DNA of 64,000 nt, taken from assembly GCA_015490805.1 (NCBI GenBank), contig WFXC01000014.1, positions 1 through 64,000 of the forward strand. Reading direction: 5' to 3'. Position 1 is the first letter of the stretch, and the number at the start of each line of letters is the position of its first letter. A program made the translations under genes and the position numbers. Source of the DNA: Candidatus Kapaibacterium sp. GTDB taxonomy: Bacteria > Bacteroidota > Ignavibacteria > Kapaibacteriales > WFXC01. The notes under the pieces were generated by a model, which searched no databases, was not told the DNA's origin, and worked only from the letters and a program-made list of their open reading frames with translations. Below, one piece after another: positions 28,424-39,408 of this stretch.

Positions 28424-28846
28424 TTAAATATCAAACACGACCACAGTCTCCCATCGCCCGCTGGGATTTTGACGAATAAAGCTTTCGTGATATGTTACCG
28501 CTTTAATGTCCTCTTCAAACGCCTGTTCTACCTCACATCCCTCAATTCTCGCTTGAAGGGAAACCTTATCTAACTGCTGGAACTGTACAGCGCAAAAAAC
28601 AGCGTGCTGAACCTGAGACCAGTACAACACTTCTGATAAGAAATCGATGAGCAATGCACTCTGGTCCACGCTCTGCACCCTAACATCTTGCTCTACAAGG
28701 CGGCAGTGAGGAAATGTCTGGGTACAAAATCCAGGCAGCACAATTTCCATCATACCGCGCATTGCTTCAGCAAACAGCTCTACTACCGACGAAGCCTCCA
28801 CGCGAAGGCGTACATCAGCAGTATGGGGCAAAATCCAGAATGGCAT
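28424..28846 (-). CDS. Archease
   Basis: 'LPHTADVRLRVEASSVVELFAEAMRGMMEIV', 'LLIDFLSEVLYW', 'EEDIKAVTYHE'; immediately upstream of rtcB. Confidence 0.93.
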   Translation of the reverse strand: MPFWILPHTADVRLRVEASSVVELFAEAMRGMMEIVLPGFCTQTFPHCRLVEQDVRVQSVDQSALLIDFLSEVLYWSQVQHAVFCAVQFQQLDKVSLQARIEGCEVEQAFEEDIKAVTYHESFIRQNPSGRWETVVVFDI

Positions 28847-28850
28847 CCCG

Positions 28851-29936
28851 TCAGTATTTCCAGTAAAAAGTCAGGCGCAATACCACATCTGCTGGTGTTG
28901 TTGGTACACCTCCCAAAGCGCGATAGCTATTGATCCACACATTAGGCATTAGCATAACTTTTGGGGTAACCTCCCACCGAACTCCTGTAACCACAAAGAA
29001 TTCCGTATACTTCTGCCCAGCCTGTACATCGGGATCATAATAATCCGCTCGCAACAGATACTCCAGTGTTGAGGCAATAGCATAACGTACAAAAGCACTA
29101 AGTACTATCGATGACTTCTCCGTTGCCTCTCCTTTCAACCGCTGATATGCCGCTTCAAATCCAACCTTTGCTGCCCCAAGATCTGCCCCAGCAAACACTT
29201 TCCAATGAGTCAGTGCACCAATAACCGTTCGATCTTCTTCCTCCACTGGCATATTTTCATAGTCACCATAGAGCTGATACCAAAGCTTTTTCGATAGCAC
29301 CTTCCCCTGCAAGGAAACATAGAGCCTTTTATACTTGTTATTCTCCGGTTTTCCGTTCCGTCCATTGCCGACCATAATCTCGTAATTCACGGCCCCCTCC
29401 TGATCAAAGCTTCCATACACTTTGATTCCAGCATCGTTCGAAGACCCAAACTTTCGCATATCAAATGGCGTTCGCTCCAGAAATCGATAGCCATAAAACT
29501 TCTCTGAAAAGCGCCACGAAGGTGTATAAATAGCCCCAATCTCCAATCCTCGCACAAAAGGTAGCGGTATGACATCTCGCAGATCGACATACGCATACTT
29601 CACATATACGCTACGCGAGCCACGGCTATTCAAAATGGCATCGTTCCCTTCAATGATGATTTTGCCCAAAATGTGCGGCGTGAAACGATACTGGTATCCT
29701 AAGTAGACTCGCCGAATCAAGAATGCCTGAAAATCTTTTGGCTCATCACTGAAAACAGCTTTACTATACGCATGCTCTTCTCCAGAGACTTTATAGAAAT
29801 AGTCTCCAAACAGGGTTAAAATTGGTTTACCGGAAGGCTGAAACTCTGAGGTCTGTGCCCATCCAGCAGCAAGACTACCGATCAGCAATGCCAATACCCA
29901 TCGTGTCATCCTGTGTTTTCCTGCTATTGCACTCAT
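28851..29936 (-). CDS. Predicted porin-like outer-membrane protein
   Basis: Signal peptide 'RWVLALLIGSLAAGWAQ', alternating beta-strand pattern, terminal 'RLTFYWKY'. Confidence 0.6.
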   Translation of the reverse strand: MSAIAGKHRMTRWVLALLIGSLAAGWAQTSEFQPSGKPILTLFGDYFYKVSGEEHAYSKAVFSDEPKDFQAFLIRRVYLGYQYRFTPHILGKIIIEGNDAILNSRGSRSVYVKYAYVDLRDVIPLPFVRGLEIGAIYTPSWRFSEKFYGYRFLERTPFDMRKFGSSNDAGIKVYGSFDQEGAVNYEIMVGNGRNGKPENNKYKRLYVSLQGKVLSKKLWYQLYGDYENMPVEEEDRTVIGALTHWKVFAGADLGAAKVGFEAAYQRLKGEATEKSSIVLSAFVRYAIASTLEYLLRADYYDPDVQAGQKYTEFFVVTGVRWEVTPKVMLMPNVWINSYRALGGVPTTPADVVLRLTFYWKY

Positions 29937-30121
29937 CACATTTATCAGCCTGCAAATATCGCAAAACTCAAACAATTACCTCTCAATCGAACGGTTCTTT
30001 TTGTCTTCATTTACCGGACTTTTACCTATATGAACCTTTCTCGATTGCTGGATTCTGTAGCCATTTCCTATCAAAAATTGTCGTGCAGCACGATTTTTCG
30101 AGGATTCTGGGTACAAAGTTC

Positions 30122-30152
30122 TTGCACAATTCCAAAAAAAACCATATATTTG
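30122..30152 (+). promoter_or_regulatory. Bacteroidetes-type promoter upstream of HU (TTG-N20-TATATTTG)
   Basis: TTG at 30122-30124 and TATATTTG at 30145-30152, ending 41 nt before the HU ATG. Confidence 0.55.
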
Positions 30153-30193
30153 CGATGCGTTAAAAGTTTTTATAAACAAAACGGAGTAGTGTG

Positions 30194-30580
30194 ATGAACA
30201 AAACGCAACTGATCGAAGCCATTGCTAAGGACGCTGGTCTCTCCAAGAAGGCGGCTGAAGCAGCCTTGAACGCTTTTATCGCGAATGTTCAAAAGTCCCT
30301 GAAGAAGGGTGAGCCGGTGCAACTTATTGGCTTCGGGACCTTCACCGTTGTTAAGCGTGGCCGTCGCAAGGGTCGAAATCCGAAAACGGGCGAACCAATG
30401 GTGATTCCCGCCCGCAAGGTTCCAAAGTTCAATCCGGGGCAAGCGCTCAAAGACTTAGTGGCAAAGAAGAAGTCCAGTTCCTCCAGTAAGAAGGCGGCTA
30501 CGAAGAAAACTGCAACCAAGAAAACAACGAAAAAAGCAACTAAGAAAACAGCTTCAACAAAGAAGAGCAAAAAGAAATAA
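30194..30580 (+). CDS. HU family DNA-binding protein with histone-like Lys-rich tail
   Basis: 'MNKTQLIEAIAKDAGLSKKAAEAALNAF...GFGTFTVVKRGRRKGRNPKTGEPMVIPARKVPKFNPG' plus 38-aa K/T/S/A tail. Confidence 0.96.
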   Translation: MNKTQLIEAIAKDAGLSKKAAEAALNAFIANVQKSLKKGEPVQLIGFGTFTVVKRGRRKGRNPKTGEPMVIPARKVPKFNPGQALKDLVAKKKSSSSSKKAATKKTATKKTTKKATKKTASTKKSKKK

Positions 30581-30604
30581 GCAAGCGACTACAAACAAGC
30601 ATTG

Positions 30605-30640
30605 AAGGCACATTTCCCGATAGGGGGATGTGCCTTTTTT
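30605..30640 (+). terminator. Rho-independent terminator downstream of HU
   Basis: AAGGCACAT...ATGTGCCTT stem followed by TTTT. Confidence 0.85.
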
Positions 30641-30657
30641 GCATCTACTTATCCTGA

Positions 30658-31575
30658 ATGATGAAACACACCAGACATTTGTTGTCAACTGAACATCTGT
30701 CTGCACAAGATGTGCTGGCTCTGTTCCGCAGAGCCCAATTTTACCTCTCCCGATTGCAAACCCATCAGGAATTTCCTTCATTATTATCGGGCAAAGTAAT
30801 TCTGTTCGCTTTCTTTGAACGCTCTACTCGAACCCGTTTGTCTTTTGAACTGGCAGCGAAGAAACTCGGTGCTACGGTACTGCAATTCCATACGGAAAGC
30901 AGCAGCTTAGGCAAAGGTGAAACGTTTCTCGACACCTTTCGAACGCTTAACGCAATGTACATCGACGCTATCGTTCTTCGCCACGCCCTGTCGGGCGGTG
31001 CTGCTTTCCTTGCGCAGACCGTGGATACAATCGTCATCAACGCTGGCGATGGCGCGCATCAACATCCAACACAGGCATTGCTGGATGCTTTTACACTATG
31101 GGATCAATTGCCTCAGCTTGCAGGTAAGCGACTGTGCTATGTGGGGGACATTACCCATAGCCGGGTTGTTCGCTCCGGCATTGCCCTCTATCGCACGCTC
31201 AATGTCGACGTTGCTGTTTGTGGACCTCCCACGCTTATTCCACCGATGATAGCGGAGGCGTTCAACATTCCGGTGTTCTATCGTTTAGAAGAAGCTCTCC
31301 AGTGGGCTGACATTGTCAATCCGTTGCGCATTCAGCAGGAACGGATTGCAGAAGGTCTGATTCCCGATCTGAAAGCCTATTTCAAACACTATGGGATTCA
31401 ACTGCACCACCTGGAACAACATCCCGATGCTCTCATTCTCCATCCGGGACCGGTAAACTGGGGGATCGAATTAGCACCCGAAATCCAGCAGATTCCGCAA
31501 AACCTTATTCTTTCCCAGGTAACGCACGGCGTTGCTATTCGTGCCGCTTTGCTGGAGTGGTTGCTCTCGCAGTAA
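30658..31575 (+). CDS. pyrB: Aspartate carbamoyltransferase catalytic subunit
   Basis: 'FFERSTRTRLSFELAAKKLGA', 'INAGDGAHQHPTQALLDAFTL', 'ILHPGPVNWGIEL'. Confidence 0.95.
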   Translation: MMKHTRHLLSTEHLSAQDVLALFRRAQFYLSRLQTHQEFPSLLSGKVILFAFFERSTRTRLSFELAAKKLGATVLQFHTESSSLGKGETFLDTFRTLNAMYIDAIVLRHALSGGAAFLAQTVDTIVINAGDGAHQHPTQALLDAFTLWDQLPQLAGKRLCYVGDITHSRVVRSGIALYRTLNVDVAVCGPPTLIPPMIAEAFNIPVFYRLEEALQWADIVNPLRIQQERIAEGLIPDLKAYFKHYGIQLHHLEQHPDALILHPGPVNWGIELAPEIQQIPQNLILSQVTHGVAIRAALLEWLLSQ

Positions 31576-31661
31576 ACGAGCAGGCCACGTTCGTACTGCT
31601 ATCTACTTTCCGAAAACTGGTAGAGTCGTTGCACTCTTGCAGTCCCAGGTATCTGATCTGC

Positions 31662-32585
31662 CTACTTATCCCAAAGCACCACGCGTTTGATGCGAAACTG
31701 CTTCCTCAAGAATCGAAATCCACCGTACCGCACTACTGTGTCATCTTCAACAGAAAAATCCCACCGACTCACCGGTGCAACCAACTGTCGCAAGACCGTT
31801 ACTTCTACCGCTGTCCCCGGCTTTCCCCCTAGCAACTGCTTCACCTTCGACCACGGCTGATTTTCTACACTTACACCGTCAATGGCAACGATGATATCCT
31901 CCTCGTTCAGCACTTTCCTCGCCGGAGACCCTTTCGGAAATCCTGTTACCACTGGGAAATATCGGTTACCATCCAGGGTAAGGATACGAGCGTAAATTCC
32001 TATTTCTCCCTGCGGATTAGAACCTGAGGTTTTAACCCACGGGATGTACCGGAGAAGTTCCAGAAACAAAAGCTGCGTATAAATTCGGACATCGCTACCA
32101 AACAGCCGCCGTCCTCCGAGAACTCCCGTCCATAAAATCTCCGTCCTGGACGAATCCCAGATGTCCAATCGTGCCCAAAAACCGTCTTTCATCTCCGCTT
32201 TAGCGGACACCCAGAAATCCGGCTGCTGTGGCGGTTCAACATACCGATATCCCTTCTGCTCCAACCGACATCGAACAAAAAATGCCACGTGTTTCGCTGC
32301 GATGGGATGCATAGATTGGCTCAGCCTCATCCCAAAGGTTTTTGCATCTGCCAATCTTTCCCACAGGCTGAAATCTTTCAGAATATAAGGCGATGAAGGT
32401 ATGGATACCGTAATGGCACTCCACCAAGTGGGTCTTTGATACTGATACCCTCCAGTACATCCTACAATCCCTATTCCCCCAATCAACAGCAACACGATTT
32501 TCCCCAACTGCCAACATATTCGTTGCTTCCACAGGAACAGAGCACCACAACCTGTGCTTGTCGATCGGTTCCGAAATTCTTCCAT
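31662..32585 (-). CDS. PDZ-domain lipoprotein
   Basis: Lipobox 'LLLIGGIGIVGC'; PDZ-like 'VVTGFPKGSPARKVLNEEDIIVAIDGVSVENQPWSKVKQLLGGKPGTAVEVTVLR'. Start uncertain. Confidence 0.7.
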   Translation of the reverse strand: MEEFRNRSTSTGCGALFLWKQRICWQLGKIVLLLIGGIGIVGCTGGYQYQRPTWWSAITVSIPSSPYILKDFSLWERLADAKTFGMRLSQSMHPIAAKHVAFFVRCRLEQKGYRYVEPPQQPDFWVSAKAEMKDGFWARLDIWDSSRTEILWTGVLGGRRLFGSDVRIYTQLLFLELLRYIPWVKTSGSNPQGEIGIYARILTLDGNRYFPVVTGFPKGSPARKVLNEEDIIVAIDGVSVENQPWSKVKQLLGGKPGTAVEVTVLRQLVAPVSRWDFSVEDDTVVRYGGFRFLRKQFRIKRVVLWDK

Positions 32586-32767
32586 TCTGGGCCCCACCCT
32601 TTGCTTTGTTATACTTCCACCACCCTTAAAGAAACGAGATTTGCCGCTGCCTGCTGCTACTGCTTTCATTTTTGAGAAGCTTCCCATCCCTGACAACGGC
32701 GATTCACAATAACCACCACTGTTGAGTGTTATATTGCCGGGCAGTGCGAGAAACAAAATAAAAAATT

Positions 32768-35700
32768 ATGCCGAAGCGGACAGACCTCGAATCGATCCTT
32801 GTCGTCGGATCTGGACCCATCGTGATTGGTCAAGCCTGCGAATTTGACTACAGCGGGACCCAGGCGTGCAAGGCACTCAAAGAAGAAGGGTATCGTGTTA
32901 TCTTGGTAAACTCCAATCCAGCAACCATTATGACCGATCCCGAATTTGCTGATGCCACCTATATTGAACCGCTGACCGCAGATTTTATCGAACGCATCAT
33001 TGCGAAAGAACGCCCGGACGCACTTCTGCCAACGGTGGGGGGACAAACCGCTTTGAATCTTGCTGTCGAATTAGCAACCAGCGGCGTTTTAGACCGATAT
33101 CAGGTCCAGCTTATCGGATCCTCACTGGAAGCCATTCGTAAGGCTGAAGACCGACAGCTTTTCGCAGATGCGATGCAGCGCTGCGGACTGGAAATTCCCC
33201 GTGGCGGCTACGTTACCAGCATAGAGGAAGGAGTCGCATTAGCACGTTCCATTGGTTTTCCCATCATTCTGCGCCCATCATTTACGCTGGGCGGAACCGG
33301 AGGCGGTATTGCCTACAATCTGGAAGAATTCAAGGAAAAACTTTCTCTGGCGCTCAAAGCCAGTCCGATTCATCGAGTCTTAGTTGAGGAGTCAGTCATT
33401 GGATGGAAAGAATACGAACTGGAGGTAATGCGCGATCGCGCAGATAACGTCGTCATTGTTTGCTCCATTGAAAATATGGATCCGATGGGGGTTCACACTG
33501 GCGACTCCATCACTGTTGCACCCGCACAAACGTTGACAGACCGGGAATATCAGCAGATGCGGGATGCAGCTCTCAAAGTAATCCGGGAAATCGGGGTCGA
33601 TACCGGAGGATCGAACATCCAGTTTGCTGTGCATCCCGAGACCGGGCGAATGGTAGTTATTGAAATGAATCCTCGAGTCTCCCGAAGCTCCGCTTTAGCC
33701 TCTAAAGCTACAGGTTTTCCCATTGCGAAAATTGCCGCGAAGTTAGCGGTTGGATACACGCTCGATGAAATCCCCAATGACATTACGCAGCAAACACCTG
33801 CTTCATTTGAACCCAGTATCGACTACGTCGTCACGAAAATTCCACGGTGGGACTTTGAAAAGTTCGAAGGAGTTCCTGATGAACTCACGGTGCAAATGCG
33901 CTCGATCGGCGAAGCAATGGGCATTGGAAGAACATTTAAAGAATCGCTACAGAAAGCGATCCGAAGCATTGAGAAAAAACGTTATGGCTTTGGCTTCGAC
34001 CGTCCTGAGTATCTCCATAACGGTACGCTATCCCCTGAAGACCAGGAAAATCTTCGCAATCGGCTCCGGAAACGCACTTCCCAGTCACTGTTCGACCTTT
34101 GTGATGCGTTGCGCTACGGCTTCTCTACCGAAGAGATCCACCACCTGACTGGCTACGATCCGTGGTTCATCGAACAATGTCGCGAAATTGTTCAATTTGC
34201 TCAGCATTTAATTGAACAACGCCGTCGCTTTGCTTTTGCCGAAGAGTTTCTCCAGTCTCTGACTTCCGAAGATTGGCAAACAATCAAAGCGATGGGCTTT
34301 TCGGATGAACAAATTGCCACCATTGCGCAAACGTCAGTAGAGAAGGTCTACGCTATCCGGCTGCAACAGCAGGCAACGCCGGTTTTTAAAGTCGTCGATA
34401 CCTGTGCAGCAGAATTTGCCTCTTCCACCCCGTACCTCTACTCCACGTACGAACAGGAAAACGAAGCGCCACCGCCAGCATCGAAAAGCATCGTTGTGTT
34501 AGGCGGAGGACCGAATCGCATTGGGCAGGGGATCGAATTTGATTACTGCTGCGTTCAAGCAGTGTTTGCACTGCGAGAAGAGGGGTACGAAAGCATTATG
34601 ATCAATTGCAATCCGGAAACGGTTTCAACAGACTATGACACAGCGTCACGCCTGTATTTCGAGCCACTGACGCTGGAAGATGTTTCCCACGTCCTGCTCC
34701 ACGAACGTCCATCAGGTATTATTCTGACGTTTGGGGGACAGACACCGCTCAAATTAGCCAGCGGCTTAGAAGACCGAGGTTTTCCAATCCTTGGAACTTC
34801 TCCTGAGGGAATCGACTTAGCGGAAGATCGGGAACGATTTGCCCAATTGCTCAATACCCTCCACATCCCCTGTCCACAATGGGGTATTGCCCACAGCGAA
34901 GAAGAAGCCGTTTCCATTGCCCGCAGCATTGGCTATCCTGTGCTAGTTCGCCCCTCCTATGTCCTGGGCGGACGGGCGATGCACCTGTGCTATCGCGAAG
35001 AAACACTCCGGAAATACGTTCGAGAAGCGCTGTTTGAATCTCCCAATGCCCACGTGCTGATCGATCAGTTTCTGGAAGATGCTTACGAATTTGACATCGA
35101 CGCCATCTACGACGGTGCAAATCTCCTGGTTGGCGGTATCTTGCAGCACATTGAGGAAGCCGGGATCCATTCCGGGGATTCTTCCTGTGTATTGCCACCA
35201 TATAGCATTACACAGGAGCAACAAGATCTGCTGATCCGCTATACCCATCAGTTAGCCGAAGCGTTGCAGGTCATCGGTCCTTTGAACATCCAGTTTGCGC
35301 TGCACAAATCCAGTGGGACGGTCTATGTGCTGGAAGCAAATCCACGTGCCTCCCGGACAATTCCCTTCATCTCAAAAGCTACTGGCATTCCTTTAGCCCG
35401 CATAGCAACCAAAGTGATGCTGGGATATACGCTTCCCGAACTTGGCTACCATCGAGAGATTTTTCTGCCGCGCAATCGAGTAGCGGTCAAAGAATCAGTT
35501 TTTCCTTTCAACAAATTCCCCAAAACCAACCATTTTTTAGGTCCCGAAATGCGCTCCACAGGCGAAGTGATGGGCATTGATCGAGATTTCGGACGCGCTA
35601 TTCTGAAGGCTCGATTGGCAGCAGGCAATCAATTACCGACCTCCGGACGGATTTTCTTCTCTATCAGCGATCTGGACAAGACGCCTCGTGCCGTTCAAAT

Positions 35701-36055
35701 TGCGCGAGGTTTCTACCAACTGGGCTTTGAAATCTGGGCAACGAAAGGTACAGCAACATTTTTGCAAAAACACGGGATCCCCGCTAAGCCAATCAAAAAG
35801 CACTACGAAGGACGTCCCAGTATTGTCGACTACATCAAAAACCGGGATATCGATATGCTCATCAACACACCACTGGGAGAGTTTGCTCGCTACGATGAAT
35901 TTGTGATGGGTCGATTAGCGATGGAATATGGCATCCCATTCTTCACAACCTTAGCTGCGGCGGCTGCATCGCTCAGCGCCATCGAAGCCCTTCGCAAAAA
36001 GGAGCCCACAGTGCAATCCCTGCAGGAGTACTATGCAGAAGAATCGTTCCAGTAA
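32768..36055 (+). CDS. carB: Carbamoyl-phosphate synthase large subunit
   Basis: 1095 aa; duplicated ATP-grasp halves ('[24 protein letters not shown]', '[24 protein letters not shown]') and MGS-like C-terminus. Confidence 0.97.
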   Translation: MPKRTDLESILVVGSGPIVIGQACEFDYSGTQACKALKEEGYRVILVNSNPATIMTDPEFADATYIEPLTADFIERIIAKERPDALLPTVGGQTALNLAVELATSGVLDRYQVQLIGSSLEAIRKAEDRQLFADAMQRCGLEIPRGGYVTSIEEGVALARSIGFPIILRPSFTLGGTGGGIAYNLEEFKEKLSLALKASPIHRVLVEESVIGWKEYELEVMRDRADNVVIVCSIENMDPMGVHTGDSITVAPAQTLTDREYQQMRDAALKVIREIGVDTGGSNIQFAVHPETGRMVVIEMNPRVSRSSALASKATGFPIAKIAAKLAVGYTLDEIPNDITQQTPASFEPSIDYVVTKIPRWDFEKFEGVPDELTVQMRSIGEAMGIGRTFKESLQKAIRSIEKKRYGFGFDRPEYLHNGTLSPEDQENLRNRLRKRTSQSLFDLCDALRYGFSTEEIHHLTGYDPWFIEQCREIVQFAQHLIEQRRRFAFAEEFLQSLTSEDWQTIKAMGFSDEQIATIAQTSVEKVYAIRLQQQATPVFKVVDTCAAEFASSTPYLYSTYEQENEAPPPASKSIVVLGGGPNRIGQGIEFDYCCVQAVFALREEGYESIMINCNPETVSTDYDTASRLYFEPLTLEDVSHVLLHERPSGIILTFGGQTPLKLASGLEDRGFPILGTSPEGIDLAEDRERFAQLLNTLHIPCPQWGIAHSEEEAVSIARSIGYPVLVRPSYVLGGRAMHLCYREETLRKYVREALFESPNAHVLIDQFLEDAYEFDIDAIYDGANLLVGGILQHIEEAGIHSGDSSCVLPPYSITQEQQDLLIRYTHQLAEALQVIGPLNIQFALHKSSGTVYVLEANPRASRTIPFISKATGIPLARIATKVMLGYTLPELGYHREIFLPRNRVAVKESVFPFNKFPKTNHFLGPEMRSTGEVMGIDRDFGRAILKARLAAGNQLPTSGRIFFSISDLDKTPRAVQIARGFYQLGFEIWATKGTATFLQKHGIPAKPIKKHYEGRPSIVDYIKNRDIDMLINTPLGEFARYDEFVMGRLAMEYGIPFFTTLAAAAASLSAIEALRKKEPTVQSLQEYYAEESFQ

Positions 36056-36974
36056 AACAGCGTCCGACGTGTGGACTATTGGCGATCTTCTCCGCTGGGG
36101 AGCAGCGTACTTTGCTGACCAGGGCGAGCCGTATCCACAACGGACAATCGAACAGCTACTGCGCATCGCCCTGGATATGTCCCGGATGCAACTTTACCTG
36201 AACTTCGATAAACCTCTTTCGATCCAGGAGCGCCAGACCCTGCGACAGCTTATCCGCCGCTACCAGCACGGAGTTCCTCTTGCCTACCTGGCGGAAAGGG
36301 TGGAATTTTACGGACTCGACCTGCACATTACCCCGGCTGCTCTTATTCCCCGTCCGGAATCTGAACTCCTTGTAGATTTCACTCGCTATGCTGCACCGCT
36401 TTTCAGCCGCACACTTTCGGTCTTAGACATCGGCACGGGATCGGGATGCCTGGCTATTTCGATTAAAAAGTTTTTGCCACACGCTATGGTCACTGCCATA
36501 GATATTTCCGCCGATGCTCTGGACCTTGCAATGCGCAATGCTCACCGCCACCAATGCGACATCCAATGGGTACAATTGGACATCCTCTCCCATCTCCCTC
36601 CCAATGCTCCTTTTGACATCATTGTGTCCAACCCTCCGTACATCAGCGAAACAGAATTTGCCTCGCTTCCCCGATCAGTCCGGGATCACGAACCCCGACA
36701 AGCACTCATTGCTTCATCAGAAGGATTGCAGTTCTATCACCGATTTGCTGAGATTTTCTCCGCTGTATTGTCCTCTGGTGGATTTTTCTTCGTGGAAATC
36801 GCGCCAACGATTGCTTCCCGGATCCCCTCGATTTTTGCATCGTGGCACATTGCTATTTTTGAGGATTTCCAGCGTCACCCCCGCATCCTGGCAGGAACGA
36901 CCACTGAGAATCAACTCCATGCTTTGCTTGATACGCTGCCGGGCTATTATCGTCGATGGCAACCGAACACCTGA
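36033..36974 (+). CDS. prmC: Peptide chain release factor N5-glutamine methyltransferase
   Basis: '[29 protein letters not shown]' and '[42 protein letters not shown]'. Overlaps the carB end. Confidence 0.95.
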   Translation: MQKNRSSKTASDVWTIGDLLRWGAAYFADQGEPYPQRTIEQLLRIALDMSRMQLYLNFDKPLSIQERQTLRQLIRRYQHGVPLAYLAERVEFYGLDLHITPAALIPRPESELLVDFTRYAAPLFSRTLSVLDIGTGSGCLAISIKKFLPHAMVTAIDISADALDLAMRNAHRHQCDIQWVQLDILSHLPPNAPFDIIVSNPPYISETEFASLPRSVRDHEPRQALIASSEGLQFYHRFAEIFSAVLSSGGFFFVEIAPTIASRIPSIFASWHIAIFEDFQRHPRILAGTTTENQLHALLDTLPGYYRRWQPNT

Positions 36975-37028
36975 GATGCTGCTTGCCGCCTGCCACAACG
37001 GTTCACCACAGCACAGCCCTGTACCGCC

Positions 37029-39227
37029 TTATTTGCGAAGAATTTCCAGCCGTGCATACTCTGGGACCAGCGACTTAATGCCCTGACGACGAAAACTCAC
37101 GACCAGAATCTCCCGATCGCCAGCATACCGTTTGCCAAGAATTGTCCCCACCCCGAACACAGGATGTTTAACCTTCATCCCCGTGCGATACGGTGAACGA
37201 TCTGGTGGCGGTGAAGATTTCCGTTCCGACCCGAAACGCCGGGCGGTTGCCGTCTGCCGATCACTCTGGAACTGCACCAGATGTTCCGGTATTTCCTGCA
37301 AAAATGGGGAGGGCAGCGTGGGCAACCGCTGTCCTCGCTGAAAGCGATAGCGAGCATACGAAAGGTACAGCTTGTGCTTTGCCCTGGTGATTCCTACGTA
37401 GAACAAACGGCGTTCTTCTTCCAGCTCCTTTGGCTCCTGATAGGAACGCGGCAATGGGAAAATACTCTTTTCCATCGCAACGATACACACGACCGGAAAC
37501 TCCAGTCCCTTCGCAGCGTGCAGTGTCAGCATATTGACTCGATCAGCCTCCATATCAGCTTCATCCAGGGACTCAACCAGTGCCATTTCCTGGAGATATT
37601 CTTCCAGCGTTGCTTCCGGATGCTGTTGCGCATATTCAGCGATGTGATCCAAAACTCGCTGGATATTCTGCTCTCGCTCATACGCTTCTTCGCTTCCCTT
37701 ACTCTGGTAGTAAGCCAGCAATCCCGTCGCCTCAATATAACGTCGGGCAACCTCCGGCAAAGCAGTTTGTTGCAACTGTTGCTGGTAGAATCGAACCATA
37801 TCCACAAAGTTTGCAATCGCTCTCTTTGCCCGGCTTCCCAGAGCATCAATCGTTGCTCCCTCTGCAAGTACCGTAAAGAGCGGTTGCCGCCGCTGTGCTG
37901 CGATCTGACGCACCACCTCCAGCGTCTTGCGCCCAATACCCCGATTCGGTTCATTGATAATCCGCAAAAGGCTACTCTGGTCCTGGGGATTGACCAGCAG
38001 CCGAAGATATGCCAGGGTGTCTTTCACTTCCTTACGGCGATAAAAAGACAGGCCGCTAACGATCTGGTAGGGAATACCCCGACGGCGGAAGCTTTCTTCT
38101 AAAACCTGCGACAGAGCGTTGATCCGATACAACACAGCGATTTCCTGATATTGCCGTCCCTTTCGCACCTCATCTTCGATAAACCCGATAATTTTTTCCG
38201 CCTCATCCCGCTCGTCATACGCTTCCAGCACCGTTATCGGTTCCCCCTGCTGGTGTTCTGTCCACAACTTTTTCTTCAATTGATGTCGATTGTGCTGGAT
38301 CACGGCATTAGCGGCATCCAGGATGGTCTGGGTCGAGCGATAATTCTGCTCCAATCGAATAACAGTAGCGTCGGGAAAGTGCTTCTGAAACTCCAGGATA
38401 TTGGTAATGTCTGCTCCCCGCCAGCCGTAGATGCTTTGCGCGTCATCTCCGACAACACACAAATTGCGGTGTGACTGTGCCAATAACGACAGCACCCGAA
38501 ACTGTGCGGCATTGGTATCCTGATATTCGTCAACCAGGATATACTGAAACTGCTGCTGATAATGCTGAAGCACGTCGGGAAAGTGTTCCAGCAAATGGAT
38601 CATATTGAGCAGCAAATCATCAAAGTCCATCGCATTGTTCTGCCGCAACCGTTGCTCATACAACTGATACACCTGCGCAGCTACTTCCTCCACTGGATTG
38701 CGAACCTTCCGGGCAAATTCCTGCCAGGAAATCATCGCATTTTTCGCCCGGGAAATCAAAGCTGCTATACGTTCGGGTGAATACTCTTTCGGCGAAATGC
38801 GCAAGTGATCCAGTATTTCCCGTACAACCGACCGACTATCCTGCTCATCATAGATGGTAAAGGCACTGGTATAGCCTAACTTCTCAGCCTGCTGTCGCAG
38901 CAGTCGTGCAAAGATGGAGTGGAATGTACCAATCCACGGCAAGCGGATGGCAGCGGACAACAGTTGCTCCACCCGCTCTCGCATTTCCCCTGCTGCTTTG
39001 TTGGTAAAAGTTAATGCTAAGATGTGCTGCGGCGCAACGCCCTGTGCAATCAAATAGGCAATACGATAAGTCAACACCCGCGTTTTGCCACTTCCCGCTC
39101 CTGCCAACACCAGAAGGGGACCTTCGGTGCATACCACTGCTTGCCGCTGTTGAGGGTTCAATTGCACCAGCAATTGCTCAGGATCAATCGCATATTGCCC
39201 TCTTTGATCTGCTTTTTGAAGCTTCAT
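37029..39227 (-). CDS. UvrD/PcrA-type superfamily 1 DNA helicase
   Basis: 'LNPQQRQAVVCTEGPLLVLAGAGSGKTRVLTYRIAYLI', 'VDEYQDTNAAQFRVL', 'QNYRSTQTIL', 'LTLHAAKGLEFPVVCIVAMEKSIFP', Tudor-like C-terminus. Confidence 0.95.
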   Translation of the reverse strand: MKLQKADQRGQYAIDPEQLLVQLNPQQRQAVVCTEGPLLVLAGAGSGKTRVLTYRIAYLIAQGVAPQHILALTFTNKAAGEMRERVEQLLSAAIRLPWIGTFHSIFARLLRQQAEKLGYTSAFTIYDEQDSRSVVREILDHLRISPKEYSPERIAALISRAKNAMISWQEFARKVRNPVEEVAAQVYQLYEQRLRQNNAMDFDDLLLNMIHLLEHFPDVLQHYQQQFQYILVDEYQDTNAAQFRVLSLLAQSHRNLCVVGDDAQSIYGWRGADITNILEFQKHFPDATVIRLEQNYRSTQTILDAANAVIQHNRHQLKKKLWTEHQQGEPITVLEAYDERDEAEKIIGFIEDEVRKGRQYQEIAVLYRINALSQVLEESFRRRGIPYQIVSGLSFYRRKEVKDTLAYLRLLVNPQDQSSLLRIINEPNRGIGRKTLEVVRQIAAQRRQPLFTVLAEGATIDALGSRAKRAIANFVDMVRFYQQQLQQTALPEVARRYIEATGLLAYYQSKGSEEAYEREQNIQRVLDHIAEYAQQHPEATLEEYLQEMALVESLDEADMEADRVNMLTLHAAKGLEFPVVCIVAMEKSIFPLPRSYQEPKELEEERRLFYVGITRAKHKLYLSYARYRFQRGQRLPTLPSPFLQEIPEHLVQFQSDRQTATARRFGSERKSSPPPDRSPYRTGMKVKHPVFGVGTILGKRYAGDREILVVSFRRQGIKSLVPEYARLEILRK

Positions 39228-39408
39228 CCTGTTATGTTTATCCTGAAATGATCGATCCAATACTCGCAGACACTTTGTGCCCTTTCCGATCAGGGAATTC
39301 TGAGCGTGCACTGCTTCCCCTTCATTTCTGCTGGTATCGGCGGTCAATCGTGCGATTGTTCCCCGCCGACCCTTTATGCTTGATTCTCCACCCTGAGAGC
39401 AACAGAGA

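Noticed and set aside
30289-30570. 93-aa hydrophobic minus-strand ORF
   Set aside because: Antisense of the HU Lys-rich tail (AAG-rich strand reads as Phe/Leu/Val); spurious.
37281-38102. 273-aa plus-strand ORF
   Set aside because: Antisense to the UvrD/PcrA helicase gene.
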